NCBI GenBank assembly: GCA_032250585.1
Contig: JAVVFH010000019.1
Span: 1 to 26,988, forward strand
DNA: 26,988 nucleotides
Origin: JAVVFH01 sp032250585
GTDB taxonomy: Bacteria > Pseudomonadota > Gammaproteobacteria > Xanthomonadales > SZUA-36
Direction: 5' to 3'
Part shown: positions 16,822 through 25,191 of the stretch, piece by piece
How the letters are laid out: every line of letters begins with the position of its first letter
Position numbering within the stretch: the first letter of the stretch is position 1
Position numbers and translations under genes: made by a program
The notes under the pieces: generated by a model
The model's input: the letters and a program-made list of their open reading frames with translations, nothing else
What the model was told of the DNA's origin: nothing
The model's database searches: none

Positions 16822-19316
16822 TGACCACCGCGGCGACCACTCAGAGACTGCATAATCTCGCCACCTTCCTGATCAACTACCGCTACGGTATCGTTGCCCT
16901 GTTCGTGCTGGTGACGATCGGTATGATGATCGCGATGTCGCAGCTGAAGATCGAAACCGGCTTCAAGAAGCAGCTGCCTCTCAAGCACGAATACATGCAG
17001 ACCTTCCTGCAGTATGAAAAAGAGTTTGGCGGCGCGAACCGCGTGCTGGTCGCGCTGGTGGCCCGCGACGGCAACATGTTCACGCCGCGGTTTTTCGAGA
17101 ACTTCGAAGACATCACCAACCAGGTGTTTTTCATCCCCGGCGTGGACCGCGCCAGTGTCCGGTCAATTTTCACGCCGAACGTACGGTTCGTGGAAATCGT
17201 CGAGGACGGTTTTGCCGGGGGCAATGTCATTCCTTCGGCGTTTTCACCGTCGCCGGAGATGTTCGAGCGAGTGCGCTCCAACATCGTCAAATCCGGGGAG
17301 GTCGGGCGATTGGTGTCCGAAGATTTCTCGGGGGCGATGGTCTGGGCGAACCTGCTGGAGGAAGACCCGCAAACCGGCGAACAACTGGACTACCGGCAGG
17401 TTGCGGAGCAGCTCGAAGCCATTCGCAAAGAATTCGAGAACAACGATTTCACCGTGCACATCATCGGCTTCGCGAAGATCGTCGGCGACATCTCCGACGG
17501 TGCCCGGTCGGTCGTCTGGTTCTTCCTCGTGGCTTTCATCATCACGGCCATCCTGCTGTATCTGTACTCACGCTCCCTTTGGTTGACCGTGTTGCCGCTG
17601 ACCTGTTCGCTGATCGCGGTCATCTGGCAAATGGGCACGCTGAGCCTGCTCGGCTACAGTCTCGATCCGATGAACATCCTGACCCCCTTCCTGATCTTCG
17701 CCATTGGGGTCAGCCACGGTGTTCAGAAAATCAGTGCCTGGATTGTTGAGAAGGAATTCGGCGGGCGAACACCGGACGACTGGGCGCGTGACGGCGTCAG
17801 CGACGTCATGCAAATTCCGCGCCGCTCGCCGATGCACGGTTCGCGCGAGACCATGAAGAAACTGCTCGCACCGGGCATAATCGCCCTGCTGTCGGATACC
17901 ATCGGTTTTCTGACGATTCTTTTCATCAACATCCGCATTATCCAGGAGTTGGCAATTACCGCCAGCATTGGTGTCGCGGTGATTATCCTGACCAACCTGT
18001 TGCTGTTACCGGTCCTGCTGTCCTGGGTCAACCTGCGGAATCCGAATCAGTATCGCAAGCGACTGCTGGCCAATGCGCACGAAGTGTCCGGGTTCTGGAT
18101 GTTTCTTACCAACGCCACCGAGCCGCGGCGTGCGGCCCTGGCTATTGGCGCGAGTGTCGTGTTGTTCGGTGTCGGTTTCTGGCTCGCGCAGGACATGAAG
18201 ATCGGCGATTCAGAAGTCGGCGTCCCCGAACTGCGCCCGGAAGCCCGCTATAACCGGGACGCCGTGTTGATCTCGGAAAAGTTTTCGCTGGGCGTGGACT
18301 TGCTGACGATCGTGGCGGAAACGGTTCCCAACGCCTGCACCGAAAATTACGAGGTTATGGAGTCCATTGATCGGTTCGCCTGGAATCTCAGGAATGTCGA
18401 AGGCGTGCAACAGGTCATCACCTTACCGATGGTGGCCAAGGTGGTTAACGCCGGTTGGAACGAAGGCAATATCAAATGGCGGATACTGCCGCGTGACAAA
18501 TACCTGTTGCGCCAGGCGCTGAGCGGCATCGAGACCGATACCGGTTTGCTCAATCGCGACTGCAGCGCGATGCCGATTCAGGTGTTCACTGAAGACCATC
18601 GTGCCGAGACCATTGCCCGCGTCGTCAAGAGGGTCAAGGAACTCCGGCAGGAGATGAGCCTTGGGGATCTTGAATACCACATGGAGCATGAAGTGCTGGA
18701 GGAGCTCGCGAGCGGCGAGGAAGATCCGACCTCCGACCTGCTCAGGTTTCGCCTCGCTTCCGGCAACGTGGGTGTAATGGCGGCCACCAATGAAGATATC
18801 GCCGCGGCGGAAAAACCCATGCTGGCGCTGGTTTTCGGATCCATCATCATTCTCTGCCTGATTACCTATCGTTCCGTCAGAGGTACGCTCTGCATCGTGC
18901 TTCCTCTGGTTGTGGTATCTACGCTGGCAGAGGCACTGATGGCGGTATACGGTATCGGGCTGAAGGTAAACACCTTGCCGGTGGTCGCGCTGGGCATCGG
19001 TATAGGCGTGGATTACGGGATTTACATGTACAACCGTCTCGATGAAATGCTGAAAGCCGGTTATCCACTCCGGGAAGCGTATTACCGCACGCTGAGGCTG
19101 ACCGGCAGAGCCGTGATATTCACCGGCTTTACCCTGGCCACCGGCGTGGGCACATGGATGTTTTCGGCACTCCAGTTCCAAGCGGATATGGGCCTTTTGC
19201 TGGCGTTTATTTTCCTGGCCAACATGGTTGGAGCCATCGTGTTGCTGCCTGCCCTCGTGCGATGGTTGGTGTACAAGCCAAAAAAAGATGAGGTCGACCA
19301 GTCAATCGCGTTGTGA
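16821..19316 (+). CDS. MMPL/RND superfamily transporter (HAE3-like)
   Basis: Inner-membrane transporter of 831 aa. TM1 (about 20-40) is followed by a large periplasmic loop, five membrane helices (about 230-400), TM7 (about 437-456), a second large loop, and five more helices (about 665-815). This is the duplicated 6+6 RND/SSD topology. GIGIGVDYGIYMYNRLDEM near D731 is the signature block of the second half. Size and lack of an adaptor gene fit the HAE3/COG1033 group, whose characterised members include the hopanoid transporter HpnN. The start is taken as ATG 16821 (TGATG overlap with the propeller gene, GAGGAG at 16807-16812); GTG 16818 would add one residue. It ends the envelope operon. Direction of transport and substrate are unknown; a lipid is inferred. 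Confidence 0.9.
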   Translation: MTTAATTQRLHNLATFLINYRYGIVALFVLVTIGMMIAMSQLKIETGFKKQLPLKHEYMQTFLQYEKEFGGANRVLVALVARDGNMFTPRFFENFEDITNQVFFIPGVDRASVRSIFTPNVRFVEIVEDGFAGGNVIPSAFSPSPEMFERVRSNIVKSGEVGRLVSEDFSGAMVWANLLEEDPQTGEQLDYRQVAEQLEAIRKEFENNDFTVHIIGFAKIVGDISDGARSVVWFFLVAFIITAILLYLYSRSLWLTVLPLTCSLIAVIWQMGTLSLLGYSLDPMNILTPFLIFAIGVSHGVQKISAWIVEKEFGGRTPDDWARDGVSDVMQIPRRSPMHGSRETMKKLLAPGIIALLSDTIGFLTILFINIRIIQELAITASIGVAVIILTNLLLLPVLLSWVNLRNPNQYRKRLLANAHEVSGFWMFLTNATEPRRAALAIGASVVLFGVGFWLAQDMKIGDSEVGVPELRPEARYNRDAVLISEKFSLGVDLLTIVAETVPNACTENYEVMESIDRFAWNLRNVEGVQQVITLPMVAKVVNAGWNEGNIKWRILPRDKYLLRQALSGIETDTGLLNRDCSAMPIQVFTEDHRAETIARVVKRVKELRQEMSLGDLEYHMEHEVLEELASGEEDPTSDLLRFRLASGNVGVMAATNEDIAAAEKPMLALVFGSIIILCLITYRSVRGTLCIVLPLVVVSTLAEALMAVYGIGLKVNTLPVVALGIGIGVDYGIYMYNRLDEMLKAGYPLREAYYRTLRLTGRAVIFTGFTLATGVGTWMFSALQFQADMGLLLAFIFLANMVGAIVLLPALVRWLVYKPKKDEVDQSIAL

Positions 19317-19367
19317 CCTTTGAGAGAAAAGGTGCCGGCGCTGTGGAATAGAACGGTCACTGCCTGG

Positions 19368-19396
19368 TTGCAATTGCTTACATTATTCCGTAAATT
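19368..19396 (+). promoter_or_regulatory. Candidate sigma70 promoter for the arginine operon leader
   Basis: TTGCAA (19368-19373) and TAAATT (19391-19396) are separated by 17 bases, four of six matches each. Transcription would begin around 19401-19404, giving a leader of about 150 nt before argF'. That length suits the attenuator described below. If the start is at 19404 the leader ORF would be leaderless from its first ATG. Confidence 0.4.
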
Positions 19397-19403
19397 CCCA
19401 AGC

Positions 19404-19484
19404 ATGAAGATTTCTATGGCAACTCTCGGTTTTCGCCACCTGCGCCGACCCTGGATTGAAAGTTCGGGCTGGGTTGCCGTGTAA
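19404..19484 (+). CDS. Putative arginine-rich leader peptide of the arg operon
   Basis: A 26-codon open frame from ATG 19404 to TAA 19482-19484, too short for routine gene calling. An alternative start is ATG 19416, preceded by a weak GAAG (19406-19409). The peptide contains F-RHLRR-P: Arg codons CGC (19434), CGC (19443) and CGA (19446), three Arg within five residues. Two Trp codons follow (19452, 19470). It lies between a candidate promoter and the intrinsic terminator before the arginine biosynthesis genes, and its last codons form one arm of the antiterminator. This is the layout of a leader peptide whose translation senses charged tRNA-Arg. The ORF and codons are directly seen; expression and function are inferred. 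The absence of a strong ribosome binding site is the main weakness. Confidence 0.55.
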   Translation: MKISMATLGFRHLRRPWIESSGWVAV

Positions 19485-19536
19485 ATTCGATCAATCGTTC
19501 AGATTGTAAAAAACCCAGCCGCTGGCTGGGTTTTTT
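19416..19536 (+). promoter_or_regulatory. Putative ribosome-mediated transcription attenuator (arginine)
   Basis: Three mutually exclusive pairings can be drawn. (1:2) ATGGCAACTC (19416-19425) with GGGTTGCCGT (19471-19480), ten pairs including two G-U. (2:3) GGCTGGGTT (19467-19475) with AACCCAGCC (19512-19520), nine perfect pairs, the antiterminator; a small hairpin CAATC/GATTG (19492-19506) sits in its loop. (3:4) the same AACCCAGCC with the second GGCTGGGTT copy (19524-19532), the terminator. A smaller alternative to 1:2 is CGACCC (19446-19451) with GGGTTG (19471-19476). A ribosome stalled at the Arg codons would block segment 1 and free segment 2 to form the antiterminator; a ribosome reaching the stop codon would cover segment 2 and let the terminator form. 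Pairings are exact; the mechanism is inferred by analogy with trp/his attenuators. Confidence 0.65.
19508..19536 (+). terminator. Intrinsic terminator in the argF' leader
   Basis: CCCAGCC (19514-19520), loop GCT, GGCTGGG (19524-19530), then T6 (19531-19536); flanking A6 (19508-19513) can extend the stem and makes it bidirectional. It ends 16 bases before the argF' ATG and just five bases before its ribosome binding site. A plain terminator for the upstream RND operon would more usually lie near that operon's stop at 19316, so an attenuator role is favoured. Confidence 0.9.
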
Positions 19537-19552
19537 GTTTTGGAGACAGCCG

Positions 19553-20560
19553 ATGCAACATTTCATGAGCACTCTCGACTGGCCCGTGGACCAGTTGGAC
19601 AAGTTACTGCGACTCGCCGCTGACCTCAAGCGAGACCCCTTGCGCGACGACCTGCGTGGCAAATCGATTGCATTGCTGTTCCTCAATCCGTCCATGCGCA
19701 CCCGAACCTCGTTTGAACTGGGGATGCAGCAACTGGGTGGTATCGCCATCGTGCTGCAGCCGGGCAAAGACGCCTGGGGTGTCGAATTCAAGCCGGGAGC
19801 GGTGATGGACGGCGAGGCGGAGGAGCACATCGCCGAAGTCGCCGGCGTGCTCTCACGCTACTGCGACCTGATCGGTCTGCGCGCCTTTCCGCAATTCATC
19901 GACTGGCGCAGGGACCGTGAAGATCAGGTCATCCGGTCACTGGCTCAACATGCCTCCGTGCCCGTGATCAACATGGAGACCATTGTGCACCCTTGCCAGG
20001 AATTGGCGCTGATGCTGACACTGCGGGAACACCTGGGAAACGTGAGAAAGAAAAAATTTTTGCTGACCTGGACCTGGCATCCGCGCCCGCTCAATACGGC
20101 GGTGGCCAATTCGGCGCTGCTTATCGCGAGCAAATTCGGGATGGATGTGACGTTGCTCTGTCCGGAGGAGGCCTATCGGCTGGATGCGCAGTTTGAGAAC
20201 GCAGCGCAGGCGCAGTCCGCCGCGTCCGGTGGTTCGTTTCAGTTGACGCACGACATCGACCAGGCCTACGAGGAAGCGGACATCGTCTATGCAAAAAGCT
20301 GGGGTGCGCTACCTTTTTACGGCGATCCCGGGAAAGAATGGGACTTGCGCCGAAAATACCGGCATTTCATGGTCGATGAAGCCAAAATGGCCAAAACCAG
20401 GGGTGGTCTGTTCAGTCATTGCCTCCCCCTCAGGCGCAACGTGAAGGCGACCGACGGGGTGATGGATGCGGATTATTGCGTGGCCCTGGACGAGGCTGAA
20501 AACAGGTTGCATGTGCAAAAGGCCGTGATGTTGACGTTGCTGGGACAAGCGGTCTCATAA
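19553..20560 (+). CDS. argF': N-acetylornithine carbamoyltransferase
   Basis: Transfers a carbamoyl group to N-acetylornithine, giving N-acetylcitrulline, in place of the ordinary ornithine reaction. The 335-aa product follows the Xanthomonas enzyme block by block. It has the carbamoyl-phosphate loop SMRTRT (47-52), KDAWGVEF with W75 (equivalent to Xanthomonas W77), E90 in AEEHIAEV (equivalent to E92, reported to select acetyl over succinyl substrates), HPCQE (146-150), HCLPLRRNVKATD with K298 (equivalent to carboxylated K302), and ENRLHVQKA. GGAGA at 19542-19546 supports ATG 19553; in-frame TTG 19535 lies inside the terminator T-run and is rejected. It is the first gene of the arginine operon and sits directly behind the attenuator. 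Confidence 0.95.
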   Translation: MQHFMSTLDWPVDQLDKLLRLAADLKRDPLRDDLRGKSIALLFLNPSMRTRTSFELGMQQLGGIAIVLQPGKDAWGVEFKPGAVMDGEAEEHIAEVAGVLSRYCDLIGLRAFPQFIDWRRDREDQVIRSLAQHASVPVINMETIVHPCQELALMLTLREHLGNVRKKKFLLTWTWHPRPLNTAVANSALLIASKFGMDVTLLCPEEAYRLDAQFENAAQAQSAASGGSFQLTHDIDQAYEEADIVYAKSWGALPFYGDPGKEWDLRRKYRHFMVDEAKMAKTRGGLFSHCLPLRRNVKATDGVMDADYCVALDEAENRLHVQKAVMLTLLGQAVS

Positions 20561-20640
20561 GAGGTGTTATTGGCCCGTGGCGGTCTCAACTCCATAACCA
20601 TGTGCTGCCAAGGCGTTAAAGGACAAAACAGGAAATTCAA

Positions 20641-21840
20641 ATGACTGAAAAACTGGTACTTGCATTTTCCGGGGGTCTCGACACGAGCTATTGTGTCCTG
20701 GACCTTGTCGAGCGGGGCTTCGCGGTGCATACCGCTTTCATCGATACCGGCGGAGTGACTGATGAGGGCCGGGCGGCGATCCGTGAGCGTGCGCAAAGCC
20801 TGGGCGCCGCGAAACATCATGAAATCGACGCGTCGCAGGAGATCTGGGATGAATTCGTCAGGCCGCTGGTTTGGAGTCATGCCCGAATGCTGGGGGAATA
20901 TCCGCTGTTGTGTTCGGACCGCTACCTGATCGTCAAACGCTGTCTGGAATTGTGCAATGAGCTGGATACACGGCACTTTGCGCACGGCTGCACCGGCATG
21001 GGCAACGATCAGCTGCGTTTCGATCAGACGGTCCGCAGCCTCGGCGACTATGAAATCCACGCACCCATCCGGGACCTGCAGTCCCGGGTCAAGGCGGTGC
21101 GGGATCACGAACTTCGGGCCATGGCCGATGCCGGTTTCGAGGTCGCGACCTCGGCCAGCCGCTATTCCATCAACGAGAATCTGCTGGGCGTAACCATATC
21201 CGGCAGTGAAATCGACGACTACCGGCAGCCCAGGTCCGACGCATGGAGCCTGACGTCTGATCGCTGTGACTGGCCCCCGGGCAGCCTGGACCTCCGCCTG
21301 GGTTTCCAGCAAGGCGAGGCCGTGAGCCTCGACGGTGAAACCTTGCCCGGTCCTGCGCTCCTGAGGATACTCAATGAGAAATTGGGTGCCTGGGGCGTCG
21401 GGCGGCACATTTATACGGGTGACGTGACCATCGGGCTCAAAGGCCGAATTGCCTTTGAGTGCCCGGGGGTTGACGCCCTGTTGCTGGCCCACCAGTCGCT
21501 GGAAGACGCGGTCAATACGCGTTTCCAGACGCAGTTTCGCAGCCTGGTCAGCAACCGCTGGGCCGAACTTGTATACGCCGGTTTTTTCTACGAGCCCCAC
21601 AAATACGACCTCGAAGCCTATCTTGCCAGTTCCCAGGAAGCGGTCACCGGCGAGGTCACTTTGCATACCACAGGCGGTTCGCTGGTTGCCGTGGCGGTCG
21701 AAAGCCCGTATCGCCTGCACAATCCCGACGCAGTCTACGCGCAGAGCGCCGACTGGACGCCCGAGGAGGCCGTCGGCTTCATCAAGCTGTTGGGACAAAG
21801 CACGACGCTGGCCGGTAAAATTCGGAGCCGCGAGCGGTGA
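20641..21840 (+). CDS. argG: Argininosuccinate synthase
   Basis: Joins citrulline and aspartate using ATP. The 399-aa product has the PP-loop SGGLDTS (10-16) and a GCTGMGNDQLRFDQT block. Many family members have Lys where this has Met (GxTGKGND); I note this without knowing its effect. The AGGAAA ribosome binding site lies at 20629-20634. It is preceded by the only real gap inside the operon, 80 bases (20561-20640), in which I see no hairpin or promoter worth calling. Its last four bases overlap the argE GTG start. Length and motifs are intact and the assignment is secure. Confidence 0.95.
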   Translation: MTEKLVLAFSGGLDTSYCVLDLVERGFAVHTAFIDTGGVTDEGRAAIRERAQSLGAAKHHEIDASQEIWDEFVRPLVWSHARMLGEYPLLCSDRYLIVKRCLELCNELDTRHFAHGCTGMGNDQLRFDQTVRSLGDYEIHAPIRDLQSRVKAVRDHELRAMADAGFEVATSASRYSINENLLGVTISGSEIDDYRQPRSDAWSLTSDRCDWPPGSLDLRLGFQQGEAVSLDGETLPGPALLRILNEKLGAWGVGRHIYTGDVTIGLKGRIAFECPGVDALLLAHQSLEDAVNTRFQTQFRSLVSNRWAELVYAGFFYEPHKYDLEAYLASSQEAVTGEVTLHTTGGSLVAVAVESPYRLHNPDAVYAQSADWTPEEAVGFIKLLGQSTTLAGKIRSRER

Positions 21841-22922
21841 GTACACGCTTGCTGGTGCGTCACCTTGAGGCCCTGGTCGGCTGCGACACGCAGAACCCGC
21901 CAAGACAAATCGACGGTGACAGCGAAATTTTCCGGCATTGCGAACGGGCCGTCGACGGACGCTTCGAGACGCGGACCTGGGATCATGGTGACGGCCATGT
22001 TTCTTGGTACGCCGTGCGCGGGAAACCGACCGTGCTGTTCAATGTCCATCTGGACACCGTTCCAGCCGGGGAAGGCTGGACCTCGGATCCCCTGCGGCTT
22101 CGGGTTGAAGACGGCCGCGCGTACGGTCGCGGCGTCTGCGATATCAAGGGCGCCGCGGCGGCGTTGCTGTCGCTGGCGGGACAGGGAGCCGAAAACCTGG
22201 CGCTGCTGTTCACGTCCGACGAGGAAGGTGCCGGAGGCTGCTGCGTGGAAAAATTTCTGGCCACTGGCGAAGCGGCGCGTTTCGACCAGGTAATCGTCGC
22301 CGAACCGACGGACTGCGAAGCCGTGCTGGGTCATCGAGGATTTCTCTCCGTCAAAACCCGCTTTTACGGTAAGACCGGACATTCCTCGGAGGCCCGGGCG
22401 CTGTATGATAGTGCGACGCACGCTATGGCGCGTTGGTCCGCAGCGGCCCTGAATCTCGCGCACGGCGTTAAATCGTCCGCTGAGGACCCGGGCGCCTGTT
22501 TCAATCTTGGCGTCGTGGAGGGCGGTATCAAGAGCAACGTCATCGCCGGTCAGGCATTCGTTCACTGGAGCGCAAGGCTGCGGCCGGGTGAGTCGAACGT
22601 TGATTTTCTGGAACGGGTCAAGCGCTGCGCGCCGCGGGATTCGGAGTCCGAGTGGGAGCTGCCTTTCGCAGGTGAGCCGCTGCCTGCGGGTGGCCGCAGT
22701 GACGAGGCATCCCGGGCTTTCTGTCACCGTCATGGACTTTCAGTCGGGGCTGCGGTCGATTTCTGGACCGAGGCGTCGCTGTTCTCGGTCGCCGGGCTGC
22801 CGGCATTGGTCCTGGGGCCCGGCGACATCGCCCAGGCGCATGCAGTGAATGAGTGGCTGCAACTCACCCAGCTCGAGAGAGCGGGCGAGCTGTATGGCCG
22901 CGTGGTGAAAAACGATGGCTGA
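21837..22922 (+). CDS. argE: M20-family N-acetylornithine/N-acetylcitrulline deacetylase
   Basis: Zinc-dependent deacetylase of 361 aa. Metal and catalytic residues of the M20 family are present: H71 in FNVHLDTVP, D102 in GRGVCDIKGA, the E129-E130 pair in TSDEEGAGG, E156 in VAEPTDCEAV, and H335 in AQAHAVNEW. Because the operon begins with N-acetylornithine carbamoyltransferase, the natural substrate is probably N-acetylcitrulline, as shown for the Xanthomonas enzyme. From sequence alone acetylornithine cannot be excluded. It starts at GTG 21837, overlapping argG by four bases (GTGA), and overlaps argB by eight. It closes the acetyl cycle of the pathway, giving citrulline for ArgG. Confidence 0.9.
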   Translation: MSTRLLVRHLEALVGCDTQNPPRQIDGDSEIFRHCERAVDGRFETRTWDHGDGHVSWYAVRGKPTVLFNVHLDTVPAGEGWTSDPLRLRVEDGRAYGRGVCDIKGAAAALLSLAGQGAENLALLFTSDEEGAGGCCVEKFLATGEAARFDQVIVAEPTDCEAVLGHRGFLSVKTRFYGKTGHSSEARALYDSATHAMARWSAAALNLAHGVKSSAEDPGACFNLGVVEGGIKSNVIAGQAFVHWSARLRPGESNVDFLERVKRCAPRDSESEWELPFAGEPLPAGGRSDEASRAFCHRHGLSVGAAVDFWTEASLFSVAGLPALVLGPGDIAQAHAVNEWLQLTQLERAGELYGRVVKNDG

Positions 22923-24237
22923 GATCAGGAGCGTGGTCAACCAGGTGCTGAGCCAGCTGGGCGCCAGTCGCGAAGCCCGTTATTACCTTCGACAGTTCAG
23001 CAGTGACGGTGAGTTGCAATTCGCCGTCATCAAGGTGGGCGGAGCCGTGCTCGAAGAGCAGTTGGAGCCGCTGGCCGCAGCGCTGGCCTTCCTGCGCAAC
23101 CTTGGGCTGATGCCGATCATATTGCACGGTGCCGGGCCGCAGCTGGATGAAGCACTCGAGAAAGCATCCATCGGCTCGGTCAAGCGACGGGGGCTGCGCG
23201 TCACCACGCCCGAAGTGATGGAAGTCGCCAGGCCGGTTATTTACCGTGCCAACCGGCGCTTGGTAAGCGCTCTGGAGGATCAGGGCGTGCGCGCCCAGGG
23301 AATCCAGCACGGCGTGTTCGTCTGCGATTACCTCGATCGCGAAGAGTACGGCCTGGTCGGAGAGATCCGGCGGGTCGACCTGGAGGCGGTGCGGGAGGTG
23401 GCGCAGCGAGGTATTTTGCCAGTCGTTGCCTGCCTCGGGGAGAGTCCCATGGGCCAGGTCATGAACATCAATGCAGACGTAGCCGCGCGGGAACTGATCT
23501 GGGAAGTCAAACCCCACAAGATCATATTCCTGACCGGCACTGGCGGGTTGCTGGATGAAAACGGCCGGATCATCTCGGCGATCAGTCTGCGCAGCGACTA
23601 CGAATACCTGTTGCGGCAGGAGTGGGTGCACTCGGGCATGCTGCTGAAACTGGAGCAGATCAGTCAACTGCTGTCCGGCCTGCCCGAGAGCGCATCGGTT
23701 TCGATCACCTCGGTGGACAATCTCGCCCGCGAACTCTTTACCCACCGGGGTGCCGGAACGTTGATCCGAATTGGCGAGGACATCATTGAAAGTAATGCCA
23801 TTGACGAATCGGACATGCCCGCGGCCAGAGCCCTGTTGGAACAAAGTTTTGGCAGGAAACTGAAGGACGATTACTTTAAGGAATTGCCCGTCGAGTGTGT
23901 TCTCCGCAGCGAGTCGGGCGGCGCCATGGCGATCGTGCTGAAAGGTGTGGACGGCATTCCCTATCTCGATAAATTTGCCGTGACGCCGGAAGCGCAGGGC
24001 GCTGGTCTCGGGGCCGCTGTGTGGCAGGCCCTGATTCATCGTTGTCCGCGCCTGTATTGGCGCTCGCGGACCGAAAACGCGGTGACCTCCTGGTACTTCG
24101 ACCAGGCTGATGCCAGTTTTACCGAAGACCAATGGGTCGCGTTCAGTGTTGGCATTCGCGATTTCGGCCAGCTCGAACGCTGCCAGAAAGATTGCCTGTC
24201 GCGCCCGGAAAGCTGGGTGGAAAAGCGCCATGATTAG
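22915..24237 (+). CDS. argB: Bifunctional N-acetylglutamate synthase/kinase (Xanthomonas-type)
   Basis: 440 aa with two domains. The amino-acid kinase domain (about 30-285) shows VIKVGGAVLEE (38-48), LHGAGPQLDEA (70-80), NINADVAAREL and FLTGTGGLLDENG (205-217). The C-terminal GNAT-like domain (about 295-440) has the acetyl-CoA loop QGAGLG (361-366) and LYWRSRTEN. This architecture matches the Xanthomonas/Maricaulis bacterial NAGS-K, which acetylates glutamate and then phosphorylates N-acetylglutamate; those enzymes are arginine-inhibited. It would make a separate argA unnecessary. The start overlaps argE by eight bases and the end overlaps argC by eight, implying tight translational coupling. 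The family call is firm; that both activities are retained is inferred from the intact motifs. Confidence 0.93.
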   Translation: MAEIRSVVNQVLSQLGASREARYYLRQFSSDGELQFAVIKVGGAVLEEQLEPLAAALAFLRNLGLMPIILHGAGPQLDEALEKASIGSVKRRGLRVTTPEVMEVARPVIYRANRRLVSALEDQGVRAQGIQHGVFVCDYLDREEYGLVGEIRRVDLEAVREVAQRGILPVVACLGESPMGQVMNINADVAARELIWEVKPHKIIFLTGTGGLLDENGRIISAISLRSDYEYLLRQEWVHSGMLLKLEQISQLLSGLPESASVSITSVDNLARELFTHRGAGTLIRIGEDIIESNAIDESDMPAARALLEQSFGRKLKDDYFKELPVECVLRSESGGAMAIVLKGVDGIPYLDKFAVTPEAQGAGLGAAVWQALIHRCPRLYWRSRTENAVTSWYFDQADASFTEDQWVAFSVGIRDFGQLERCQKDCLSRPESWVEKRHD

Positions 24238-25191
24238 CGTAATCGTCATGGGAGCGCGCGGCTACACCGGAGGGGAGTTGCTGCCGCTGCTTTACCGGCA
24301 CCCCCACTTTGAGATCATTGCGATCGGTTCGACCAGCGCAGCCGGGCAGCCGGTTGCAGCCTGCGTCGAGGATATGGATGACTGCGATCTCGTGTTTGCG
24401 GACCTGCGCCCGGAGGATCTGCAGGCATTGAATCCGGACGCCTGCATTCTCGCCTTGCCCAATGGCTTCGCCTCGGGGTTCGTGGCCGTTGTCGATCGCC
24501 ACCACCCGGAAACGGTGGTTGTCGATCTGAGTGCCGATCATCGTTTTGACCCGGCCTGGACTTACGGTCTGCCGGAACGTTTCGGAGAAAAACTGCGCGG
24601 CGCGACGCGCATAGCCAACCCCGGGTGCTATGCCACGGGTGCACAGCTCGCTTTGGCGCCGCTTGTCGACGGCCTTGTGGGGGTGCCGGCCGTGTTCGGG
24701 GTCTCAGGTTATAGTGGTGCAGGCAGCAAACCCTCGCGCAAGAACGATCCAGAGGTGCTGGCGGACAACCTGCTGCCGTACAGCCTGGTCGATCACGTGC
24801 ACGAACAGGAGATGTCCCTCCATCTGGGTCGGGATGTGCGCTTCATGCCGCACGTAGCGCCCTTCTTTCGCGGCATCAGTTTGACGGTGGCAAGCGAGCT
24901 GAAAGCCGCCGTCAGCGAAGAAAATCTGCTGGTTCGCTATCGCGATTTTTACGCGCACTGCCCATTGATCGAGGTTCGAGCCGGAATACCCGAGGTCAAG
25001 GAAGTGCGTGGCACTCACGGGGTGATCCTGGGAGGGTTTTCCGTGAGCTCCATCCATACACGGCGAATGTCGATGGTCAGCGTGCTGGACAATCTGCTTA
25101 AAGGAGCTGCAACCCAGGCCGTGCAGAACCTGAATCTCGCTTTCGGCCTGGATGCGATGACCGGCTTGGGCTCCTGGCGAGGTACAAAGGC

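Noticed and set aside
19316..19333. ACCTTT/AAAGGT hairpin right after the RND stop as operon terminator
   Set aside because: Six pairs, A/T-rich and not followed by a T-run; too weak to call.
20600..20644. 14-codon frame ending across the argG ATG, possible second leader peptide
   Set aside because: No Arg enrichment (one codon), no ribosome binding site and no hairpin in the 80-base spacer.
20473..21903. 476-codon open frame on the minus strand across argG
   Set aside because: It is antisense to a fully conserved argG and has no recognisable motifs; high GC leaves long open shadow frames.
22864..24249. 461-codon open frame on the minus strand across argB
   Set aside because: Mirror of the argB coding frame; composition is low-complexity and shows no domain.
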